Source: JAGAJR01 sp048463395
GTDB lineage: Bacteria > Pseudomonadota > Alphaproteobacteria > RF32 > CAG-239
Assembly (NCBI GenBank): GCA_048463395.1
Contig: DBFWPL010000016.1
Span: 1 to 52,315, forward strand
Direction: 5' to 3'
Length of the DNA: 52,315 nt
Made by a program: the position numbers and the translations under genes. Position 1 is the stretch's first letter, and each line of letters begins with the position of its first letter. The notes below the pieces were generated by a model. It searched no databases. It saw only the letters and a program-made list of their open reading frames with translations, and was not told the origin of the DNA. Below, one piece after another: positions 16,369 through 24,056 of the stretch.

Positions 16369-17356
16369 AAACCTTTTTTTTCCGGCTGCCATACCCCGTG
16401 CCAATTTTTCGGCCGATGCTCATAATCTTCAGACCGATACAACTTTTACACTGCACCGGAGTTTCATTTATGCAGATTTTTCCCGGATACAGCTGATACA
16501 ACCTCCGATACTCTCCTTCGGTTACATTGGGCATAACGACATTGGCTCCGCTTTGCAAAGCCAATATTCTTCCTTTCGGGTGCAAACTTTCCATTGCCGT
16601 TGTTGCCGGAATATTAATATCCGGCAGTAACAACCTCATGGCGGCCATCGTCCGCAAGGCTAAATGTAAACTTCCGCCGACACTGTTTGCCAGCGGGGTT
16701 TCCGGATGAGGAATAAAAGGTCCGATACCGGCCATATCGACATCCAAATTCTTCAGGAACAACAAGTCTTCCGCAATTGATTCCATCGACTGCTCAGGCA
16801 ATCCGACCATAATCCCCGATCCTAATTCATATCCCAATTCCTTTAACATCAACAGGCATTCATATCGTTTGTCCCAACTCATTTTCGGATCCAATCGATG
16901 ATACAAATCCCTATCGGTTGTTTCTATCCGCATTAAATATCGGTCCGCTCCCGCTTCCCGAAAGGCTTTATATTCATCAAAGCTTCTTTCTCCAATACTC
17001 AGGGTAACAGCAACATCAAACCGCTTAATTTCAGAAATAATCCGGCATAGTTTATCTGAAGTATAGTACATATCTTCCCCGGACTGCATAACAATTGTCC
17101 GGAAGCCCAAATTTACAGCTTTTCGGGCAGTTTCTATCAGTTCATCTTCAGTCATACGGTAACGAATCAGGGCTTTATTTCTGTTTCGAATTCCGCAATA
17201 CAAACAATTATTGCGACAAATATTTGAAAATTCTATCAATCCTCGCAGATGAACTTCATCTCCGACATACTGTTTTCGGACTAAATCAGCTTGTTTTAAA
17301 AGCTTCGCCTCATTTTCTTCATCCGTCAACAGTTTTAGTATCTCTGACTTATCCAT
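16367..17356 (-). CDS. hydE: [FeFe]-hydrogenase maturase HydE (radical SAM)
   Basis: The protein has 329 residues from the ATG at 17354-17356, preceded by GGTGGA; a TTG two codons earlier is the alternative. HydE uses S-adenosylmethionine and a [4Fe-4S] cluster to help build the diiron centre of [FeFe]-hydrogenase. The radical-SAM motif is CRNNCLYC with Cys47, Cys51 and Cys54. Other HydE landmarks are VGDEVHLRGLIEFSN, TIVMQSGED, RIETTDRDLYHRLDP, GSGIMVGLPEQS, GIGPFIPHPETPL and the C-terminal NVTEGEYRRLYQLYPGK. A close relative such as PylB or a methylornithine-type enzyme is less likely given these landmarks. The gene follows an MnmA-like gene with a two-base gap. Neither HydF, HydG nor a hydrogenase is in the window. 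Confidence 0.88.
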   Translation of the reverse strand: MDKSEILKLLTDEENEAKLLKQADLVRKQYVGDEVHLRGLIEFSNICRNNCLYCGIRNRNKALIRYRMTEDELIETARKAVNLGFRTIVMQSGEDMYYTSDKLCRIISEIKRFDVAVTLSIGERSFDEYKAFREAGADRYLMRIETTDRDLYHRLDPKMSWDKRYECLLMLKELGYELGSGIMVGLPEQSMESIAEDLLFLKNLDVDMAGIGPFIPHPETPLANSVGGSLHLALRTMAAMRLLLPDINIPATTAMESLHPKGRILALQSGANVVMPNVTEGEYRRLYQLYPGKICINETPVQCKSCIGLKIMSIGRKIGTGYGSRKKKV

Positions 17357-17358
17357 CT

Positions 17359-18441
17359 TCAATCCACCGATGCTTCAATAATGCCTCCGCCGAGTACAAA
17401 ACCGTCTTTATCATAAAAAACGACTGACTGTCCGGCGGCAACGGCTTTTTGTTTCTCCCGAAACGTAACTCGGGCATTATCTTCGGAAATAATCTTCACT
17501 TCTGCCGGAACCGGTTGCTGAGAAGAACGGAGCTTTACATATACATCTTCCGCCTTTTCGAAACCGGAAACCGAAAGCCATGAGAGATTTCCCGCCGTCA
17601 ACGACTGCTTATAACATTCTTCATCATATCCCAACACGACCTCATTTGTTTCTTTATTTAATCTGATAACATACAATGGCCGTTCCGCACTAATCCCCAA
17701 GCCTTTTCGCTGTCCAACGGTAAAATTCCATATTCCCTGATGCTGTCCCAATATTTTACCGCGGACATCCACAAAATTTCCCACCTGCGGCGGTGTTTGC
17801 AAAATATCATTAATATCTCCGGAATAAAAATCCTGACTATCCGGTTTATCACTTACTTTCAGTCCATATTTTCTGGCGATTTCACGAACTTCGTCCTTTG
17901 TGTAGTCGCCAAGAGGAAGCATGATTTTTTCCAACTGCTCCTGTTTTAATCGATATAAAAAATAAGTCTGATCCTTTCGTTCATCAGCCGCTCGCCGAAG
18001 CTGCCACCGCTTTCGGTTTTCATCATAAGACAGGCGGGCATAATGTCCGGTTGCAAATTTGTCAAACGCAATTCCTGTCTCTGCGGCACTTCTCGGCAAA
18101 GCCTCAAACTTAATCATTGAATTACACCAAATACAGGGATTGGGTGTTCTTCCCGAAAGATACTCCTGCTTAAAATTGGACAGTACAAGTTTTTGATATT
18201 GTTTTGTACAGTCTATGACATGGTACTCTATTCCAAGCTTTTGACAAACGGCTTCGGCTTCTGCAATATCCTGTGCTTCATGCGGTGAAAAGCACGCATC
18301 TTTGTGTGATAAAATATTATATGCCCTTCCTTTGTCCCAGATAGACATTGTGGCACCAACAACTTCATAGCCTGCATCTTTCAGAATACACGCCGTTACG
18401 GAGGAATCGACTCCTCCGCTCATTCCGACTAATACTTTCAT
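17359..18441 (-). CDS. MnmA/TrmU-type tRNA thiouridylase with atypical cysteines
   Basis: The protein has 360 residues. MnmA enzymes adenylate uridine 34 of tRNA and place sulfur on C2. The PP-loop SGGVDSS is at residues 8-14, GHYARL and TVGQRKGLGIS are present, and the C-terminal beta-barrel is complete (length normal for MnmA). Two differences stand out. The catalytic-Cys segment is TPNPCIWCN with a CxxC (Cys103, Cys106) instead of PxxxC. The segment that normally holds the second catalytic Cys (DSTGICF in Escherichia coli) reads DSQDFYSG with Tyr206. CxxC in MnmA-like enzymes can hold an iron-sulfur cluster. Direct linkage to hydE suggests a linked, perhaps paralogous, sulfur-transfer role; a normal mnmA elsewhere in the genome would support that. 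The gene symbol is left empty for this reason. Confidence 0.8.
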   Translation of the reverse strand: MKVLVGMSGGVDSSVTACILKDAGYEVVGATMSIWDKGRAYNILSHKDACFSPHEAQDIAEAEAVCQKLGIEYHVIDCTKQYQKLVLSNFKQEYLSGRTPNPCIWCNSMIKFEALPRSAAETGIAFDKFATGHYARLSYDENRKRWQLRRAADERKDQTYFLYRLKQEQLEKIMLPLGDYTKDEVREIARKYGLKVSDKPDSQDFYSGDINDILQTPPQVGNFVDVRGKILGQHQGIWNFTVGQRKGLGISAERPLYVIRLNKETNEVVLGYDEECYKQSLTAGNLSWLSVSGFEKAEDVYVKLRSSQQPVPAEVKIISEDNARVTFREKQKAVAAGQSVVFYDKDGFVLGGGIIEASVD

Positions 18442-18565
18442 TATTTCCTCTCAGTGAAATCATTTTTTATAACTATTCACCAAAGAAAATAAAAATTCAA
18501 AGTTTTTACTTTCTTTGACAGAGGAAGTCTAACCTTAATAAGCAAAAAAGCAACTTAAAAATCTT

Positions 18566-19057
18566 TTATTTTTTATTGATAAACTTTACATGTTTACCGA
18601 TAAGAGCGGTAATTTTCTCCCCATCTTCCGGCGTCATGGCATAAAGAGGAATGGAAAAAGCCGTAAAATCCATTTTGGCACAACGTTTTTGCATAAAATT
18701 ATAATTATATTTAATATTCTTCTTCGGATGCAAAACAACAATCGGAAGTTTTTGAAAACAACAACCGGCCGTTTTATATTCCGCATTTTTAATATCTTTC
18801 CACGGCAACGTATCACAATGGTCGATTTTTATACCTTTGTCATCAAGCAAAGCCACCCGATGTTTTATCATATATTTGAAACCCCACATCAACATTGAGA
18901 AGACTAAAGTTCCGATAAGCACTCTGGTTTGTCTCCAATACAAACAAGCGGGATATTTGATGCAGCAGGCGGTTATCATTGCCAACAACAGAATATTTAA
19001 AATTATCCAAAACCAATTTTTCTTAAACGTATAATAAAAAGCTTTTGCATCTGCCAT
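18566..19057 (-). CDS. Two-helix membrane protein with PH-like cytoplasmic domain
   Basis: The protein has 163 residues. Two helices near the N-terminus (WFWIILNILLLAMITACCI and RVLIGTLVFSMLMWGFKYMI) are followed by a soluble domain (VALLDDKGIKIDHCDTLPWKDIKNAEYK... IPLYAMTPEDGEKITALIGKH). The 'W-x-D-I' strand and the layout resemble small bacterial proteins of the STM3941 type with a PH-like fold; this is a resemblance by eye. RBS GGGAGATGAGAA lies upstream. On the minus strand TTGTCT, 17 bases, TATAGT is a possible promoter within a motif shared with the BFD gene upstream region. Confidence 0.55.
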   Translation of the reverse strand: MADAKAFYYTFKKNWFWIILNILLLAMITACCIKYPACLYWRQTRVLIGTLVFSMLMWGFKYMIKHRVALLDDKGIKIDHCDTLPWKDIKNAEYKTAGCCFQKLPIVVLHPKKNIKYNYNFMQKRCAKMDFTAFSIPLYAMTPEDGEKITALIGKHVKFINKK

Positions 19058-19101
19058 TTCTCATCTCCCTCGTTTAGATATTTTACTATAAAATCAGCGT
19101 T

Positions 19102-19149
19102 TCTCAAAGACAAAAATCGGATAAGTCAGCTAAAACTATTGACTTATCC
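19102..19149. promoter_or_regulatory. Inverted repeat and shared 17-mer in a divergent promoter region
   Basis: GGATAAGTCA (19119-19128) and TGACTTATCC (19140-19149) form a perfect 10-bp inverted repeat with an 11-base spacer. The right arm overlaps a -35 TTGACT (19139-19144) that, with TTTATT 17 bases later, could drive the oxidoreductase gene at 19195. The 17-mer TCTCAAAGACAAAAATC lies directly beside it (19102-19118) and recurs exactly at 28049-28065, in both cases about 43-45 bases upstream of a leftward start codon. Confidence 0.5.
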
Positions 19150-19194
19150 CCGTCTCTAACGTTTATTTTTATATAAAACAACAAGGGTTTGGTT

Positions 19195-20376
19195 ATGACT
19201 GAAAAAAAATCTTTATATTTGAGCAAAATTCAGATGAAAGCAGAACTGGAGCGTTGTCTGAACTGCAAGACTCAGCCTTGTATGAACGCTTGTCCGGTCA
19301 ATTGCAATCCTCAGGAATTTATCAATTTTGCCAAACAAAGAGATTTTGACAAAGCCGTTCGGACAATTACCCGAACCAACCCTATGGGGCAAACCTGTGG
19401 ATTGATATGTCCCGATAAATTCTGTATGAACGCCTGTACCCGCAGCCGGATTGATTTTGCTGTCAACATTCCCAGGATTCAGGCAACAATTTTAGAAAAT
19501 TATCGGAAGGAAAAACAAAATTCCGACAATATTTTCCCTAACGGCAAAAATATTGCCATTGTCGGAGCCGGTCCCGCCGGTATGGCCGCCGCAGCTTTTT
19601 TAATATCCGGCGGATATAGCGTTACAGTTTTTGACTCTGCAAAAAAAATCGGAGGTGCTCTGAATATGATCCCCGATGAAAGACTGCCGCATGACGTTGT
19701 TGAAAAAGACTGGTCTTTTATTACCGATGACAAATTTATCACACTTAAGTTAAATACAAAAATCAATAATCCGTTGGATTTATTGACAGATGAATTTAAC
19801 GGGGTGATCGTCGCCACCGGAGAACCTCATTGCGTCAAGCTGAATGTTCAGGGGGAAGAGCTCTGCCTTTCCTATATGGAATATCTTCATCATCCCGAGA
19901 AATATCAGACCTCAGGAAAAGTTGCCGTCATCGGCGGAGGAAACGTGGCTGCGGACTGTGCTTTCACGGCACAAATAAGCGGAGCCGAACAAGTGGAAAT
20001 GTTTGTCCGCCGTCGACTCTCGGATATGCGTATTTCAAAGCTTGAATGCCTAGAGCTTTTAAACAGACAAGTTAATATTTATCCGATGAGCAGCCCTGAA
20101 AAAATTGAACAAAAAAACGGCTTATTTTCTTTAACCGTTCATAAAAATCATTTTGTTGACGGCAAACTCATGCCTTTGCCGAATTCATCTTTTGAACTTC
20201 CTGGTTTCTCATTGATTATCACGGCTGTCGGCAGTCGGGCAGACGAGAAAATCGACGACAAGCGGATTATTTATGCCGGAGATTGCAAGAACGGCGGTTC
20301 CACCATTGTCGAGGCCATCGCCTCCGGGCAATCTGCGGCCCAGCTTCTTGACAAGCAATTATCGGCAAATAATTAA
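19195..20376 (+). CDS. GltD-like NAD(P)-dependent flavin oxidoreductase
   Basis: The protein has 393 residues from the ATG at 19195 (a TTG two codons earlier is the alternative). It belongs to the family of glutamate synthase small subunits and the N-terminal part of dihydropyrimidine dehydrogenase. The N-terminal cluster-binding domain (about 1-95) has CLNCKTQPCMNACPVNC and CGLICPDKFCMNACTR. The FAD site is IAIVGAGPAGMAAAAFL at about 120, and the NADPH site is VAVIGGGNVAADCA at about 240. The end has IIYAGDCKNGGSTIVEAIASGQ, the usual FAD-contact region. It is shorter than GltD (about 450-480). No large glutamate synthase subunit is beside it, so a stand-alone electron-transfer or pyrimidine-related role is possible. 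Terminator at 20377. Confidence 0.82.
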   Translation: MTEKKSLYLSKIQMKAELERCLNCKTQPCMNACPVNCNPQEFINFAKQRDFDKAVRTITRTNPMGQTCGLICPDKFCMNACTRSRIDFAVNIPRIQATILENYRKEKQNSDNIFPNGKNIAIVGAGPAGMAAAAFLISGGYSVTVFDSAKKIGGALNMIPDERLPHDVVEKDWSFITDDKFITLKLNTKINNPLDLLTDEFNGVIVATGEPHCVKLNVQGEELCLSYMEYLHHPEKYQTSGKVAVIGGGNVAADCAFTAQISGAEQVEMFVRRRLSDMRISKLECLELLNRQVNIYPMSSPEKIEQKNGLFSLTVHKNHFVDGKLMPLPNSSFELPGFSLIITAVGSRADEKIDDKRIIYAGDCKNGGSTIVEAIASGQSAAQLLDKQLSANN

Positions 20377-20404
20377 AAAAATCCCCTCTTTTGAGGGGAT
20401 TTTT
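20377..20404. terminator. Bidirectional intrinsic terminator
   Basis: AAAAATCCCCTC, loop TTTT, GAGGGGATTTTT. It lies between the convergent genes ending at 20376 and 20408. Confidence 0.88.
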
Positions 20405-20407
20405 CAT

Positions 20408-20944
20408 TCAGGCATTTTTACCCATCTCATAGGCTTCGGTCATGGCCGGAGATTCTTTAATGTCTCCAATCTGCCAAGCCCCTACTCCATAAATAATTCC
20501 CTTCTCTTTTGCTCCCGACAGACAATCTTCCGTAAAACCTCTGAAGCCTTCAATCGTTCTTTGCATATTTTCTTTGTTTTCATCCGCTGCCGCGACAATA
20601 AAATAGAAGTCCTTACCACTGATTTCCTCATATCTCGGCACGGTACGGTCAATCAATGTTTTCATTTGTCCGTTCATACTATAAAAATACACCGGAGTCG
20701 CCATCACAATAACATCAGCTTCTACCATTTTGGTCAGTATTTCGGACATATCATCTTTTTGCACACATTTATGGGTTGTGTTGCAAACACCGCAACCACG
20801 GCAGAAGTTTATTTTTCGGTCATTAATAAAAATCTTTTCCACATCATTGCCACTTTCTTTCGCCCCACGGATAAATTCATCACAAAGCAAATCAGAATTT
20901 CCGTGTTTACGAAAACTTCCCGACAATACCAAAATTTTTTTCAT
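20408..20944 (-). CDS. Iron-sulfur flavoprotein / NADPH-dependent FMN reductase family
   Basis: The protein has 178 residues with a flavodoxin-like fold. The FMN phosphate loop is LSGSFRKHGNSD at residues 7-18. A cysteine motif, CRGCGVCNTTHKC at about 48-60, matches the compact cluster-binding motif of archaeal and anaerobe iron-sulfur flavoproteins. ATPVYFYSMNGQMKTLIDR is the conserved second flavin loop. Such proteins carry electrons from ferredoxin or reduce quinones or oxygen species in anaerobes. The gene starts one base after the metallophosphoesterase stop, with AAGGAAAA as RBS, so both belong to the MerR-controlled operon described at 22117. Confidence 0.85.
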   Translation of the reverse strand: MKKILVLSGSFRKHGNSDLLCDEFIRGAKESGNDVEKIFINDRKINFCRGCGVCNTTHKCVQKDDMSEILTKMVEADVIVMATPVYFYSMNGQMKTLIDRTVPRYEEISGKDFYFIVAAADENKENMQRTIEGFRGFTEDCLSGAKEKGIIYGVGAWQIGDIKESPAMTEAYEMGKNA

Positions 20945-20945
20945 A

Positions 20946-22067
20946 TTATTTTTCCTTCTTTTTAGGGGTGAGTTTAATCAACGTAATTTCCGAAGGAGCA
21001 AGAAAACGCATTTGCGGTCCCCATTGTCCGGCTCCTCGGGAAACATAAATTTTCGAATTTTCATCCATGTCATACAAACCGGACAAATATTTGTTATGAA
21101 GTTTGGTTAAAATATGAAACGGAAAAATTTGTCCGCCGTGGGTATGTCCCGATACTTCCAAATCAAACACATTATCTTTTCCGAAATCAGTCGGCGTGTG
21201 AGATACTAAAAGACGATACATGCCGTTTCCGGCGGAAGAAAATGCCTTGTTCAAATCAATTTCCATACCATGTCCTTTTGCAGAAAACAAATCCGGAATA
21301 CCGGCAACATACACATTTCCGCCCAGAGGCATTCCGTTGTTTTCTAAAAAGACAAAGCCTTGGTTTTTAAGCTCTCTGACTGTATCGTGATAACCGGTGT
21401 AGAACTCATGGTTTCCGGTAACAAAACAAACACCGTTTTCAGCTTTCAAGTCTTTTAGCAAAGAAGTAACTTCCGCAATCTTGTCAACCTCATCGTCAAG
21501 AATATCTCCGGCCAATATAATCGCATCCGGCTTTAAGGTATTTGTTCTTTCCACAATCTCTTTGATTTTTTGCGGAGAAATTGTCCGGTGAATGTGAAGA
21601 TCACTCAATACAACAACTTTTTGTTCCCGAGAAATTTTTTCCGATGCAATTACCACTTCTCTGACATCCGGTGTTTTGGTCCCCGCATACAGAGCATAAG
21701 CCGCACAAAGCAAAGCCACGGCTATGTTGACGTAGTTCATTCCGAAACACCAGAAAAACTTTGATTTTAAAGCGATTTTCGTATAGCTCAACAAAAACAG
21801 AAACGCATCAGAAACCAAAGTAACCGCAAACAAGATAATGCAGGTAATAAAAATAAAATACATCACATAACGATACACCGGATAAAGCCCGCCTAAAACA
21901 TTTTCCATTTTATAAGATATCAAAAGCGGAATACATCCCATTAAGATAAATATTCCGAACAGAACAGCTTTTGCCGTTATTCCCAGTCCCATGCACATGG
22001 TGTAACGGAAAAACAAATAAGTCGTTACCGCACTACCCAAAAAAGAAGTTGTAACAGCACAAGTCAT
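20946..22067 (-). CDS. Membrane-anchored metallophosphoesterase
   Basis: The protein has 373 residues from the ATG at 22065-22067, preceded by AAAGGAGA. A longer in-frame start at 22121 is rejected because its ATG lies within the -10 of the MerR-type promoter. Four hydrophobic segments precede residue 130. The calcineurin-like domain follows: VVLSDLHIHRTI, AIILAGDILDD, VTGNHEFYTG, LLVSHTP and VSGHTHGGQIFP, with all the metal-binding Asp, Asn and His residues present. The layout matches the YkuE/YaeI-type phosphoesterases that act on lipid-linked substrates such as UDP-2,3-diacylglucosamine, but the substrate here is unknown. It is the first gene of a two-gene unit with the iron-sulfur flavoprotein. 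Confidence 0.87.
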   Translation of the reverse strand: MTCAVTTSFLGSAVTTYLFFRYTMCMGLGITAKAVLFGIFILMGCIPLLISYKMENVLGGLYPVYRYVMYFIFITCIILFAVTLVSDAFLFLLSYTKIALKSKFFWCFGMNYVNIAVALLCAAYALYAGTKTPDVREVVIASEKISREQKVVVLSDLHIHRTISPQKIKEIVERTNTLKPDAIILAGDILDDEVDKIAEVTSLLKDLKAENGVCFVTGNHEFYTGYHDTVRELKNQGFVFLENNGMPLGGNVYVAGIPDLFSAKGHGMEIDLNKAFSSAGNGMYRLLVSHTPTDFGKDNVFDLEVSGHTHGGQIFPFHILTKLHNKYLSGLYDMDENSKIYVSRGAGQWGPQMRFLAPSEITLIKLTPKKKEK

Positions 22068-22116
22068 CGCAAAAATCTCTCCTTTAACAACCGGTTTACA
22101 GAATCGTTTTTTGTTA

Positions 22117-22147
22117 AGCATACAATCTAGAGTTAACTTTAAGTCAA
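22117..22147 (-). promoter_or_regulatory. MerR-type promoter with 19-bp spacer and operator dyad
   Basis: On the minus strand -35 TTGACT (22142-22147) and -10 TATGCT (22117-22122) are 19 bases apart, the abnormal spacing that MerR regulators correct by twisting DNA. The spacer holds TAAAGTTAACTCTA, an imperfect dyad centred on GTTAAC, very similar to the AGTTAACT-type operators of the NmlR/AdhR group. The merR gene is divergent and has its own -35 TTGACA at 22158-22163. Confidence 0.75.
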
Positions 22148-22217
22148 GGCTTTTTTATTGACATTCTGATAATTTTTGATTAGCGTTTTATACAGCTAAA
22201 CAACATTGGAGACAACT

Positions 22218-22655
22218 ATGGGATATTCTATCGGACAAGCAGCTAAAAAAATGGGGCTGACGACACATACCCTGAGATACTATGAAAAAGAGGGACTGCT
22301 CCCTTTTGTCAGAAAAACATCTTCCGGTCTGAGAGTGTTTTCGGAAGCTGATTTGGAATGGTTGGTAATCATTGAATGTTTGAAAGGCACCGGACTGCAA
22401 ATAAAAGATATTAAACAATATATTGACTGGTTTCAGGAAGGTAACTCCACCTTGCAACAACGTTTAGATATGTTCAAAAGACAAAAGCAAAAACTGAAAA
22501 GCGAAATGGAAAAACTTAATGAACATATGGAAAAAATCAATTTCAAAATCGCCTACTATGAAGATGCCGTTGCTCACGGCGATACCAACGTATTTGAACG
22601 CAACAAACGGTTGTCCGAAGAAAAAAAGCGTCTTTTCGGAAAAGAGCTAAAATAA
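22218..22655 (+). CDS. MerR-family transcriptional regulator
   Basis: The protein has 145 residues from the ATG at 22218 (GGAG seven bases upstream; a TTG four codons earlier is less likely). The N-terminal winged helix is typical: YSIGQAAKKMGLTTHTLRYYEKEGLLPFVRKTSSGLRVFSEADLEWL. The KGTGLQIKDIKQYIDWFQEGN segment and a long dimerising coiled coil (RQKQKLKSEMEKLNEHMEKINFKI) follow. There is no metal-binding Cys near the C-terminus, which fits the NmlR/AdhR-like group that answers electrophile or redox stress. It should control the divergent phosphoesterase-flavoprotein operon. Its last nine bases overlap the end of the convergent lipoprotein gene. Confidence 0.88.
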   Translation: MGYSIGQAAKKMGLTTHTLRYYEKEGLLPFVRKTSSGLRVFSEADLEWLVIIECLKGTGLQIKDIKQYIDWFQEGNSTLQQRLDMFKRQKQKLKSEMEKLNEHMEKINFKIAYYEDAVAHGDTNVFERNKRLSEEKKRLFGKELK

Positions 22656-23906
22656 GCTGTCTTTTTTCATTTTAATAAAACGGCAGTTTTCTTCCAATTC
22701 CTTATTCTGATAAAATCCTTCCGTTCCGCTGGTTATCAGGTTGATGACTTTCTGGTTGTTATCATAAGCGGTATGAGCGGTTACCGGATTGACAATTCCA
22801 AACCCGAAGGCCGAAATTTCAGGTGCCACATTTACCGAAACATTAGTTACTTTCGGACAAATTCGGGAATCCAGATATTTATCGGCAAAATTCTGCGGAA
22901 TAGCATAGCTCAGCAAATCGTTCGGATCACTAAACGCCACAATATTAACGCCTTTGAAAATCCGGTGGTTATAATTTCTTCCGCCTTTATAGCAATAGCT
23001 GTCAATCTGATTTGTAACTTTTGGCAACGGATGACCTATTTGCAAAATCGGCAGCTGATTTGCCAGCATAAAAATCGTTATTTCCCGCTTTTTCAGATTG
23101 TCAATAGCAACAGAGAGTTCCGGAGACATCCGAGCGTGTTTTTCGGCTTCAGAAATACTGTTTGCCGTTCCTTCCAGAGTATCCATAATAATCTGGCTTC
23201 CCAAACTATGCGTGATAAACAACATATTTTCTTTATCAAAGGCCTTTATTTCATTATCCGCTGACATTTGGCATACCGCCTGTTTTCCGTTCGGAATATC
23301 TTTCCAATCGGTTTTCAGCATCCAGCATAACGCCTGTTTGCTGGAATTCAAAATCAAATGCTTTTTATCAGCGACATAGACCAGTGGATCCGGCAGCACA
23401 TTATCCAGAAACGCTTTCATATCATTGTTAAAAGGTACTCTGAACTCCGAATATTTTTCCGTGGTGTCAAAGGCGATAATTTCTTTATCCGGTTGAGTTA
23501 TTTCCGACCAAGTCAACTCATAAAACAACATGTTCTTGCTGCCGTCTTCGTTTTGCCAATAAGTTATCTGGAGGTTTCCCAATGGGGTTTTATTATCAGC
23601 AGGATCCAGCAAACTGATGTTCTTTGAAAGTCTGGAGACAACCGTCAGTCCTATGTTGTTGGAGAGATTTTCCTGAATGCGGCGGGAATACCCCGGATGG
23701 TGCGTTCCAACTCCATGAACCATAAGGACTTTCAGCATTTTGCTTTTCTGCCAGTCCGCGTTCATTCCGTCATATTCGAAACCGGTTATTTCACAACGGG
23801 TTAGTTTCACGCTTCCCGCATCTACAAAATCCTTAGCCAGATTCTTCTCCACAGACGCACATCCCGAAACCAGCAAAAACAACAAAACGGTTCCCAACTT
23901 TTTCAT
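22647..23906 (-). CDS. Putative lipoprotein with alpha/beta-hydrolase-like motifs
   Basis: The protein has 419 residues from the ATG at 23904-23906 (GGAAAG upstream; an earlier in-frame start lacks an RBS). The signal MKKLGTVLLFLLVSGC has lipobox VSGC (Cys16). The segment LMVHGVGTHHPGYSRR resembles the oxyanion HG region, and FITHSLGSQIIMD holds a GxSxG-like elbow with His replacing the first Gly (HSLGS), as seen in many lipase-like proteins. A possible acid and His are not certain by eye (NIVAFSDPNDLLSYAIP and VNPVTAHTAYDNN are candidates). A membrane-anchored esterase or lipase is plausible; the substrate is unknown. Confidence 0.7.
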   Translation of the reverse strand: MKKLGTVLLFLLVSGCASVEKNLAKDFVDAGSVKLTRCEITGFEYDGMNADWQKSKMLKVLMVHGVGTHHPGYSRRIQENLSNNIGLTVVSRLSKNISLLDPADNKTPLGNLQITYWQNEDGSKNMLFYELTWSEITQPDKEIIAFDTTEKYSEFRVPFNNDMKAFLDNVLPDPLVYVADKKHLILNSSKQALCWMLKTDWKDIPNGKQAVCQMSADNEIKAFDKENMLFITHSLGSQIIMDTLEGTANSISEAEKHARMSPELSVAIDNLKKREITIFMLANQLPILQIGHPLPKVTNQIDSYCYKGGRNYNHRIFKGVNIVAFSDPNDLLSYAIPQNFADKYLDSRICPKVTNVSVNVAPEISAFGFGIVNPVTAHTAYDNNQKVINLITSGTEGFYQNKELEENCRFIKMKKDSLF

Positions 23907-23999
23907 TTTTCTTTCCTTTTTTAGGCAAAACAATAAATTTTAGAAATTATATATGACTTCTTCCGGCGGATTAAAGTTTTCAGGCGGATTTTTATATAA

Positions 24000-24036
24000 A
24001 AAAACTCCCCTGCCCGTTGAAGGCAAGAGAGTTCTT
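24000..24036 (-). terminator. Intrinsic terminator
   Basis: The imperfect stem AACTC...TGCC, loop, GGCA...GAGTT (24003-24033) has a T-run on the minus strand. It follows the leftward gene ending at 24057. Confidence 0.65.
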
Positions 24037-24056
24037 TTTACATCGAAGGTTAAACC

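Noticed and set aside
22068..22121. Longer start for the metallophosphoesterase
   Set aside because: The upstream ATG lies within the -10 of the MerR-type promoter, so it cannot be in the transcript made from that promoter.
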